From: Chloroflexota bacterium
GTDB taxonomy: Bacteria; Chloroflexota; Dormibacteria; Aeolococcales; Aeolococcaceae
Assembly: GCA_005889515.1 (NCBI GenBank)
Contig: VBHE01000100.1
Span: 6,946-13,243 of the forward strand
Reading direction: 5' to 3'
DNA: 6,298 nucleotides
Below are positions 1 to 6,298 of this stretch, in pieces (the stretch's first letter is position 1; each line of letters starts with the position of its first letter). The position numbers were made by a program, and so were the translations under genes. The notes beneath the pieces are model-generated. The model did not search any database. It worked only from the letters and a program-made list of their open reading frames with translations, and was not told the origin of the DNA.

Positions 1-2137
<2,137 letters not shown>

Positions 2138-2189
2138 ATGCTAGAGTTCCCCGGAAGGCGAAGGAGCCGGCTGGGAGTTGCGCGGCGGG

Positions 2190-2206
2190 CACAATCGCGT
2201 ATCATA
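2190..2206 (-). promoter_or_regulatory. candidate rpoB promoter, -10 box TATGAT
   Basis: The minus strand reads TATGAT at 2206-2201, five of six matches to the sigma-70-type consensus, followed by a GC-rich ACGCG discriminator. It would give a start near 2194 and a leader of about 57 nt before rpoB. The best -35 candidate, CGGACA, sits 15 bp upstream, which is short, and there is no TGn extension, so the call rests mainly on the -10 box and its position. The same hexamer precedes rplJ. Confidence 0.45.
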
Positions 2207-2259
2207 CTACGTTCCCCGCTATGTCCGCTTGGCCGGCCGCGCAGCAGCCGACCGCGCGG

Positions 2260-2278
2260 TCAGGACGGCAGGTCCTGA
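2260..2278 (-). other. small stem-loop in the rplL-rpoB spacer
   Basis: A perfect 7-bp inverted repeat, TCAGGAC and GTCCTGA, encloses a 5-nt loop. It is followed on the transcribed strand by the 10-bp palindrome ACCGCGCGGT (2251-2260), which shares its first base. No U-run follows. It lies between the larger hairpin after rplL and the rpoB promoter candidate, so it may belong to an attenuation or RNA-processing region, but the sequence alone does not show a function. Confidence 0.35.
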
Positions 2279-2300
2279 GTGCGGGACCGGGATGATAGCC

Positions 2301-2333
2301 GGCGGGCGACCATTCCAAACATGGCCGCCCGCC
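2301..2333 (-). terminator. strong GC-rich hairpin after rplL, probable attenuator or partial terminator
   Basis: Thirteen base pairs (2301-2313 with 2321-2333, one G-U wobble on the minus strand) enclose the 7-nt loop GTTTGGA. The stem begins 19 nt after the rplL stop. No run of U follows; the next bases on the transcript are GGCTATCATCC. A classical intrinsic terminator is therefore not present. In E. coli the rplL-rpoB junction holds an attenuator and an RNase III site that lower rpoBC expression relative to L12, and this hairpin occupies the same place. A purely structural terminator, common in high-GC bacteria, is the alternative. Confidence 0.55.
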
Positions 2334-2362
2334 CCGCTCAGCGGACCCCCGCTCAGCGGACC
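2332..2362 (-). repeat. 15-bp tandem duplication spanning the rplL stop codon
   Basis: The plus-strand unit CCCCGCTCAGCGGAC occurs at 2332-2346 and again at 2347-2361, with one further shared C. In the rplL reading frame the unit is GTC CGC TGA GCG GGG, so the last two sense codons and the stop are duplicated in frame and a second TGA lies five codons after the first. The outer copy runs into the base of the following hairpin. Confidence 0.85.
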
Positions 2363-2745
2363 TCGACCGAGGCTCCGGCCTCCTTCAGCTTGGTCTCGAC
2401 CTGGGCGGCCTCCTCCTTCGAGACCCCCTCGCGGACCGGCTTCGGAGCGCCGTCGACCAGGTCCTTGGCCTCCTTGAGGCCGAGGCCGGTGATCTCCCGG
2501 ACCGCCTTGATCACGTTGATCTTGGCGTCGCCGGGGCCGGTGAGGACGACGGTGAACTCGGTCTGCTCCTCCGGCTCGGCTGCCTCCCCGCCGCCGCCAC
2601 CGGCGGGTGCGGCGGCCACGGCGACGGGCGCCGCGGCCTTGATGCCGAGCTTCTCCTCCATGAGCTTCACGGCATTGACGACGTCGAGGACGCTCCACTC
2701 CTGGAGCGCGTCGACGAACTCCTCGGGCGAGATCTTGGTGGCCAT
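2353..2745 (-). CDS. rplL: 50S ribosomal protein L7/L12
   Basis: L7/L12 is the multicopy stalk protein of the large subunit; its C-terminal domains recruit and stimulate translational GTPases. The 130-residue product shows the full architecture: an N-terminal dimerisation and L10-binding helix pair (about 1-36), an Ala/Pro/Gly hinge with five consecutive glycines (37-61), and the C-terminal domain from EFTVVL (63) through KINVIKAVREITGLGLKEAK (75-94) and LVDGAPKPVREGVSKEEA. Length is at the upper end of the usual 120-130, owing to the hinge. The start is fixed by AAGGAG five to six bases before the ATG. The rplJ stop TAA overlaps this ribosome site (TAAGGAG) and the two genes are only 9 nt apart, so translational coupling to rplJ is likely. 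A tandem duplication carries a second in-frame stop just after the gene, and a strong hairpin follows. Confidence 0.98.
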   Translation of the reverse strand: MATKISPEEFVDALQEWSVLDVVNAVKLMEEKLGIKAAAPVAVAAAPAGGGGGEAAEPEEQTEFTVVLTGPGDAKINVIKAVREITGLGLKEAKDLVDGAPKPVREGVSKEEAAQVETKLKEAGASVEVR

Positions 2746-2754
2746 CGGGTCTCC

Positions 2755-3315
2755 TTACGCGGCTTCCAGCTTCTCGCGGTAGGCGTCGAGCGTCGCCGCG
2801 AAGGTGCTGAGGATCGACTGCAGGGCCCCCGCGAGGTGGGTGAGCGGGGACTGGAGGGTGCCGGCGAGCTGGGCGAGGAGGGCCTCGCGCGGGGGCAGCT
2901 CGGACAGCTGACGGACGCCGTCGGCGTCGATGACCCGGCCCTCGACGAGCCCGGCCACGGCCGGCAGGCGGCGGTTGACGCGGAAGTACTCGGTGAGGAC
3001 CTTCGCCGGGGTGGCGAGGTCGCCGTAGCCGAGGGCGAGCCCGACCGGCCCGACGAGAACCGACGAGAACTGCCCGATCCCCGCCGCCTGGGCGGCGCGC
3101 CGGGCGAGGGTGTTCTTCACGACCACGTACTCGATGGACTCGGCGCGGAGCCGGCCGCGGAGCTCGGAGAGCTGGGCGACGGTGAGCCCGCGGTAGTCGG
3201 TGACGATCGCCGAGGTCGCCCGGCTCAGCTGTCCGGTCAGCTTCTCGACCGACTCGACCTTGCGGGAGCCGGCGCGCATCGGCGCGTCCACGTCCCCGGC
3301 ACTCACCGAGCTCAT
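2755..3315 (-). CDS. rplJ: 50S ribosomal protein L10
   Basis: L10 anchors the L12 dimers to the 50S stalk base and, as an L10-L12 complex, represses its own mRNA. The product is 186 residues. It shows AIVTDYRGLTVAQLSELR (36-53), the VVVKNTLARRA motif (64-74), and a C-terminal helix with LTHLAGALQSILSTFAATLDA, the segment to which L12 dimers bind. The chosen ATG has GGAGG 9 nt upstream. It gives about 12 extra residues (MSSVSAGDVDAP) before the usual family start. A second ATG at 3279 (MRAGSRKVESVEKL) fits the family length better but has a poor ribosome site. The frame also stays open upstream to an ATG at 3366, which lies in the leader RNA and is unlikely to be used. An L10-leader-like RNA and a promoter precede the gene. 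rplA, its normal upstream neighbour, is displaced by about 2 kb. Confidence 0.97.
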   Translation of the reverse strand: MSSVSAGDVDAPMRAGSRKVESVEKLTGQLSRATSAIVTDYRGLTVAQLSELRGRLRAESIEYVVVKNTLARRAAQAAGIGQFSSVLVGPVGLALGYGDLATPAKVLTEYFRVNRRLPAVAGLVEGRVIDADGVRQLSELPPREALLAQLAGTLQSPLTHLAGALQSILSTFAATLDAYREKLEAA

Positions 3316-3394
3316 GTCTGCTGCCCTCCAGAGCCACGCCGTCCGGCCCGCAAGGGAGCCGGACACGCGACCCGAGGGCCACGGTCACGACCGA

Positions 3395-3459
3395 CCTCGC
3401 CTGCGCTGGAGATTGAGCCCGGAGCCGGGAGGCCTCCGGAGCGCCAGCGGTCTTGGGCG
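3395..3459 (-). promoter_or_regulatory. L10 leader, autoregulatory RNA element of rplJ-rplL
   Basis: The transcript contains AAGACCGCTGGCGC (3454-3441) and, 31 nt later, CCAGCGCAGGCGAGG (3409-3395), which resemble conserved segments of the bacterial L10 leader family. They fold as a nested structure: outer helix CGCC/GGCG (3456-3459 with 3398-3401), asymmetric internal loop, helix CGCTGG/CCAGCG (3444-3449 with 3404-3409), large internal loop containing CUCAAUCU, then a hairpin at 3419-3439 with eight pairs, one bulged G and a UCCC loop. In known leaders the L10-L12 complex binds this region and lowers translation of rplJ, balancing stalk protein supply. The element ends 79 nt before the rplJ ATG. 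The motif match is from memory, not a covariance search; the pairings are seen directly. Confidence 0.8.
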
Positions 3460-3489
3460 GGATGGACGCCGAGGCGTCTCGTTCGCTAC

Positions 3490-3506
3490 CGGGCGCGATC
3501 ATAGCA
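3490..3506 (-). promoter_or_regulatory. candidate rplJ promoter, extended -10 TGC-TATGAT
   Basis: The minus strand reads TGCTATGAT at 3506-3498, an extended -10 (TGn plus five of six consensus bases), followed by a CGCG discriminator. The expected start near 3490 gives a leader of about 175 nt containing the whole L10 leader fold. No convincing -35 is seen, which suits an extended -10 promoter. The upstream half lies inside or at the edge of the divergent membrane protein gene. Confidence 0.55.
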
Positions 3507-3526
3507 GCATGCGGGCCGAGGGCCTG

Positions 3527-4594
3527 ATGGGTCTGCGGGTGGTGAAGACCGGGCTGGCCGCCGGGCTCGCCTGGCTGGTCTCGGCACGACTGTTCGCCGA
3601 CGGCCTGCCGGTGCTCGCGCCGCTCGCGGCGCTGCTCACCGTGCAGGTGACGGTCTACCGATCGGTGGCGGTGGGGCTGCAGCGCGCCGCGGCGGTGATC
3701 GCCGGGGTGCTGCTCGCGCTCCTCGTCGCCCACGGGCTGGGGCTCCACGCCTGGAGCATCGGGCTGGTCACCGCCGCCGCGATGCTGCTCGGCCAGGCGC
3801 TGCGACTGGGACAGCAGGCGGTGCAGGTGCCGGTGAGCGCGCTGCTCGTGCTCGCGCTCAGCGGTCAGTCCCAGCTCTACCCGCGCGACCGCGTGCTCGA
3901 GACCCTGATCGGCGGCGCGGTCGGGGTTGCGGTCAACCTCGTCGTGGTCCCACCGCTCTTCACCCGCACCGCCGACATGCGCCTCGGCGAGCTCGCCGCC
4001 ACCATCGCGACGCTCCTCGAGGACGTCGCCGCCGGGCTGGGCGGGCGTTGGGATCACGCCCGCGCCCGCGAGTGGCTGATGCGCGCACGCCGTCTGCACC
4101 AGGACCTCGACGCCGCCCGCGAGGCCCTCGCCCAGGCGGAGGAGAGCGTGCGCTACAACCCGCGCCGGGTCGCGCACGCGTCGGCGACGGCGCACTTCCA
4201 GGCGGCGCTCACCGCGCTCGAACACACCGCCTTCCAGGTGCGCGGGATCACCCGCTCGTTCACCGATCTCGCCGCCGCCGACCCCGCAGCCGCGGCGGCG
4301 CTCAGCCCCGCATTCGGCGCGGCGATCGCCGCGGTGGCGGGCGCGATGCGCGCCTTCGGCGAGGCACTCGGCGGCGACTCCGGTGGCGTCGACCGGCTCC
4401 GTCGGGCGCTCGTCGGGGCACGGGAGCGCCAGGCGGAGGCCGCCGCCGCGGATGCCGGGCCTGCGGCCGGCCCCGGCTCACCCGCGGCGGCCATCCGCGG
4501 CTCGCTCCTCGCCGACTGCGCGCGGATGCTCCGCGAGCTCGACCCCGATTCCGGCCCCCACGCGGAGGCGGTGGGCCAGGCGGCGCCGCGGTGA
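3527..4594 (+). CDS. FUSC / aromatic acid exporter (ArAE) family membrane protein
   Basis: The 355-residue product has a hydrophobic N-terminal half with about six membrane helices (roughly 5-23, 27-45, 52-70, 75-92, 99-115, 124-145) and a soluble, mainly helical C-terminal half. This is the one-module plan of FUSC/ArAE_1-type proteins. Family-like signs are the start GLRVVKTGLA, the final helix pattern ETLIGGAVGVAVNLVVVPP (125-143), and a cytoplasmic helix ending AEESVRYNPRR (204-214). Characterised relatives export aromatic acids or other small organic acids, but substrate cannot be inferred here. The chosen ATG has GAGGG 4 nt upstream. An ATG at 3509 adds six residues but lacks a ribosome site. 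The last 60 residues are Ala/Pro-rich and poorly conserved in appearance. The gene is divergent from rplJ and lies upstream of a small membrane protein gene, possibly cotranscribed. Base composition resembles its neighbours, so there is no sign of recent transfer. Confidence 0.85.
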   Translation: MGLRVVKTGLAAGLAWLVSARLFADGLPVLAPLAALLTVQVTVYRSVAVGLQRAAAVIAGVLLALLVAHGLGLHAWSIGLVTAAAMLLGQALRLGQQAVQVPVSALLVLALSGQSQLYPRDRVLETLIGGAVGVAVNLVVVPPLFTRTADMRLGELAATIATLLEDVAAGLGGRWDHARAREWLMRARRLHQDLDAAREALAQAEESVRYNPRRVAHASATAHFQAALTALEHTAFQVRGITRSFTDLAAADPAAAAALSPAFGAAIAAVAGAMRAFGEALGGDSGGVDRLRRALVGARERQAEAAAADAGPAAGPGSPAAAIRGSLLADCARMLRELDPDSGPHAEAVGQAAPR

Positions 4595-4678
4595 GGACAG
4601 CCGGCGATGGCGCGCTCACAGCGATTTCCCAGAGAAGCACCAGGCGACTCTGAGGGTGGGCCCGCAGGCTGCTGGAAG

Positions 4679-4696
4679 GCCGGCGCCGCTGCCGGC
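4679..4696 (+). other. stem-loop just upstream of the small-gene ribosome site
   Basis: GCCGGC is repeated at 4679-4684 and 4691-4696. As the hexamer is self-complementary, it forms a 6-bp stem with the 6-nt loop GCCGCT. It lies 9 nt before the AGGAG of the downstream gene, within the 123-bp spacer after the FUSC gene. It could modulate translation or RNA stability, or be chance in such GC-rich DNA. No promoter is evident in this spacer. Confidence 0.3.
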
Positions 4697-4717
4697 ACCA
4701 CCACCAGGAGAACCTCG

Positions 4718-5020
4718 ATGGACGACACCACTCAGAATTCGCCGGAGCATCGACCCGGCCGGCTCTTCGGGCTCCGCCACCGCAGCGCCGCGGCGTTCGC
4801 CGCCGCCGGCCTGCTGACCGGCGGCCTCCTCGGCGGGTACGTGATCTCTCGCGCCGCCACCGCCACGAGCACCGCGACCCCGGCGCCGAGCGGCAGCGCC
4901 CCGGCCGGCGGCTCGCAGAGCGGCACCTTCCACTCGAACGAGGACCCGACGCACGAGGCCGGCGAGAGCGCCGCGCGTGAGGCCCAGGAGAACGCCGGGC
5001 AGTTCCCGACCGTTCCCTGA
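4718..5020 (+). CDS. small single-pass membrane protein of unknown function
   Basis: I do not recognise this 100-residue protein. Residues 1-22 are polar and end in a basic stretch (RPGRLFGLRHR). A hydrophobic Ala/Gly/Leu-rich segment (23-43, ending GGLLGGYVISR) could be a membrane anchor or an uncleaved signal. A Thr/Ala/Pro/Ser/Gly-rich linker (45-68) follows, then an acidic tail containing HSNEDPTHEAGESAAREAQE and ending QFPTVP. Basic residues before the helix suggest N-in topology with the acidic tail outside, by the positive-inside rule. The tail has no Cys, and no lipobox is present. The ATG has AGGAG 7 nt upstream, clearly better than the in-frame ATG at 4607. The gene follows the FUSC gene by 123 bp on the same strand and ends 10 bp before a strong stem-loop. 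The compositional order (anchor, linker, charged tail) and the good ribosome site favour a real gene. Confidence 0.72.
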   Translation: MDDTTQNSPEHRPGRLFGLRHRSAAAFAAAGLLTGGLLGGYVISRAATATSTATPAPSGSAPAGGSQSGTFHSNEDPTHEAGESAAREAQENAGQFPTVP

Positions 5021-5030
5021 CCCGGGTCGC

Positions 5031-5058
5031 GTGGGACCGGCCGCCCGGCCGGTCCCAC
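5031..5058. terminator. perfect GC-rich stem-loop between convergent genes, likely bidirectional terminator
   Basis: A 12-bp perfect inverted repeat, GTGGGACCGGCC and GGCCGGTCCCAC, encloses the 4-nt loop GCCC. It starts 10 bp after the small membrane protein stop and lies 243 bp beyond the rplA stop on the other strand. Neither strand has a U-tract after the stem. Position and stability suggest that it terminates both converging transcripts, or stabilises their 3' ends after Rho-dependent or other termination. Confidence 0.7.
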
Positions 5059-5301
5059 ACCCACGGATTGTCGACGAGGCCTCCGCCAACGACTCTCCGC
5101 ACAAGCGAACCGGAGTCGACGGCGTGTCGCTCGGCGCAGCGGATGGATGCGGGACGCCATGCCGGAGCGAGTTCCGCAGGCGACCGCAGGGCGAAGCCCG
5201 GAGGCCGCCGAGGACTGTTTGAAGCATCCGGCGTGGTGTCCCGCGTCCAGCCGCGTCCATGTCGAGCGACTCAAGGACGGAGCCGCTCCGAGCGAGCCTC
5301 C
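5059..5301. other. 243-bp non-coding stretch between converging genes
   Basis: No supported gene was found. Readable open frames here are extensions of frames crossing rplA or lack ribosome sites and family resemblance. Small structures are seen: CGGAG-CCG-CTCCG at 5278-5290, just after the rplA stop and a weak additional terminator candidate; GGGCGAAGCCC at 5189-5199; and a 10-bp-period doublet of CCGCGTCCA at 5241-5259. No tRNA cloverleaf was recognised. It probably serves as 3' untranslated sequence of rplA. Confidence 0.5.
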
Positions 5302-6012
5302 CTACGCCGCGGTCAGTCGCGCGGCCTGCACCGGGTCGACGTCGATACCCGGGCCCATCGTCGAGGTGAGCGTCACCGTCTTCACGTACGTGCCCTTGGC
5401 GGCGGCGGGCTTCGCCTTGACGATCGCCTCCATCAGGGTGGCGAGGTTGTCGCGCAGCTTGGCGTCGTCGAACGACACCTTGCCGACGGGCACGTGGACG
5501 ATGCCGAAGCGGTCGACGCGGAACTCCACCCGGCCGCCCTGGACGTCGCGCACCGCCTTGGCGATGTCGAAGGTCACAGTCCCGGACTTGGGGTTCGGCA
5601 TCATCCCGCGGGGGCCGAGGATCTTTCCGAGCCGGCCCACCTGCCCCATGATGTCGGGCGTCGCGAGGGCGACGTCGAAGTCGATCTCGCCCGCCTGCAC
5701 CTTCTTCACCAGGTCCTCGCCGCCGACGATGTCGGCGCCGGCGTCGAGCGCCTCACGCATCTTCTCACCGGTGGCGAAGACCGCGATGCGCCGGGTGCGG
5801 CCGGTGCCGTGGGGCAGCAGCGCGCTGCTGCGCACCATCTGGTCGGCGTGCCGCGGGTCGACGCCGAGGCGGATGTGCACCTCGACGGTGGCGTCGAAGC
5901 GCGCCGGCGAGGTCTCACGGACGAGGGTCACCGCCTCCTGGGGTTCGTAGAGGCGCTGCTTGTCGACGTGCGTCGCCGCCTCGCGGTAGCGCTTTCCGTA
6001 CTGGTGTGGCAT
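5302..6012 (-). CDS. rplA: 50S ribosomal protein L1
   Basis: L1 forms the mobile stalk that helps release deacylated tRNA from the E site; in many bacteria it also represses its own operon. The 236-residue product matches the family length. Domain I is split between the N-terminal portion and the C-terminal portion, while the middle forms domain II. The signature region PDIMGQVGRLGKILGPRGMM leading into PNPKSGTV spans 119-146, and the C-terminal part contains GKVSFDDAKLRDN. The ATG has AGGAG 6 nt upstream. An in-frame ATG at 6069 would add 19 residues (MTDVGGTPESG...) without a ribosome site or family support. The gene follows rplK by 97 nt on the same strand. Downstream the usual partner rplJ is missing; instead rplA converges with the small membrane protein gene, so this transcript probably ends after rplA. 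Confidence 0.98.
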   Translation of the reverse strand: MPHQYGKRYREAATHVDKQRLYEPQEAVTLVRETSPARFDATVEVHIRLGVDPRHADQMVRSSALLPHGTGRTRRIAVFATGEKMREALDAGADIVGGEDLVKKVQAGEIDFDVALATPDIMGQVGRLGKILGPRGMMPNPKSGTVTFDIAKAVRDVQGGRVEFRVDRFGIVHVPVGKVSFDDAKLRDNLATLMEAIVKAKPAAAKGTYVKTVTLTSTMGPGIDVDPVQAARLTAA

Positions 6013-6109
6013 GAGGTTCTCCTGTGGTGATGGCGGGCCGCTCTCTGGCGTCCCTCCCACATCTGTCAAAGCGTTCTCGTCACCTGCCGATCGAGTCGGA
6101 GCTACCGAG

Positions 6110-6298
6110 TCAGGCCACCACGTTGAGGCCCATGGACCGGGCGGTGCCCTCGATGACCCGCATCGCCGCCTCGACCTCGAAGGCGTTGAGGTCCTTCATC
6201 TTGAGCTCGGCGATCTCCTTCACCTGGGCCTTGGTGACGGTGCCGACCTTCTCGCGGTTCGGCTTCGCCGATCCCTTGTCCACCCCCGCGGCCTTCTT
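6110..6298 (-). CDS. rplK: 50S ribosomal protein L11, C-terminal 62 residues (5' end outside window)
   Basis: L11 binds the GTPase-associated region of 23S rRNA and is needed for RelA activation and for thiostrepton action. Only the rRNA-binding C-terminal domain is in the window. It reads KKAAGVDKGSAKPNREKVGT, then VTKAQVKEIAELKMKDLNA, and ends with IEGTARSMGLNVVA and a TGA. The last block fits the L11 signature near the protein C-terminus. About 80 N-terminal residues are missing beyond the right edge. The gene leads rplA by 97 nt; nusG and secE are usual upstream neighbours but cannot be seen here. Confidence 0.97.
   Translation of the reverse strand, partial: KKAAGVDKGSAKPNREKVGTVTKAQVKEIAELKMKDLNAFEVEAAMRVIEGTARSMGLNVVA

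Noticed and set aside
3316..3366. Upstream extension of rplJ to the ATG at 3366
   Set aside because: The extra 17 residues have no family counterpart and no ribosome site, and the ATG at 3315 has a clear GGAGG.
2219..4225. A 668-codon open frame on the minus strand across rplL, rplJ and the FUSC gene
   Set aside because: It overlaps three better-supported genes in other frames and has Arg/Gly/Pro-rich shadow composition.
3527..5020. The plus-strand block as a mobile element or defence system
   Set aside because: No transposase, integrase, terminal inverted repeats, target duplication or nuclease/effector domain was found; the base composition is like the flanks.
4977..5222. An 81-codon plus-strand open frame overlapping the small-gene end and the stem-loop
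   Set aside because: It runs through the terminator hairpin, lacks a ribosome site and has Arg/Pro-rich shadow composition.
5059..5301. Possible tRNA or small RNA gene in the spacer after rplA
   Set aside because: A TTCG-containing segment on the minus strand suggested a T-loop, but no matching acceptor, D or anticodon arms could be drawn.
6074..6080. A TTGACA -35 match on the minus strand in the rplK-rplA spacer
   Set aside because: No -10-like hexamer is found 15 to 19 bp downstream; the following DNA is GC-rich (GGGAGGGACGCC). A match to one hexamer alone is weak evidence of a promoter.

Overview
The window carries part of the conserved ribosomal-protein and RNA-polymerase gene cluster of a GC-rich bacterium. 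On the minus strand, in transcription order, are the 3' end of rplK (L11), rplA (L1), rplJ (L10), rplL (L7/L12) and the 5' two-thirds of rpoB (RNA polymerase beta). RpoB resembles proteins of the Chloroflexota, Candidatus Dormibacterota and Actinomycetota. That impression comes from motifs such as DQTNPLAELTHKRRLSALG and VHHSHYGRICPIETPEG, remembered rather than searched, so the phylum is tentative.

The layout is rplK-rplA (6298 to 5302, minus), then a two-gene plus-strand block (3527 to 5020), then rplJ-rplL-rpoB (3315 to 1, minus, running off the left edge). In most bacteria rplA is followed directly by rplJ on the same strand. Here about 2 kb separate them. This stretch holds a FUSC/ArAE-type six-helix membrane protein and a 100-residue single-helix membrane protein of unknown function, both on the opposite strand. 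The small gene and rplA converge on a perfect 12-bp GC-rich stem-loop. rplJ and the FUSC gene diverge from a 211-bp spacer.

The split appears to have been accommodated by regulation. Upstream of rplJ there is an extended -10 promoter (TGC-TATGAT), followed by an RNA that folds like the L10 leader, the autoregulatory site where the L10-L12 complex represses its own mRNA. The rplL-rpoB spacer has a second TATGAT box and a strong hairpin without a U-tract, matching the usual partial uncoupling of rpoB from rplL. The likely transcription units are therefore rplK-rplA, rplJ-rplL(-rpoB), rpoB from its own start, and the divergent membrane pair.

L11 and L1 build the L1/L11 stalk regions of the 50S subunit. 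L10 and L12 form the factor-recruiting stalk, and RpoB is the catalytic beta subunit. The two membrane proteins have no evident role in translation. No tRNA, rRNA, CRISPR array, transposase or attachment site was seen.
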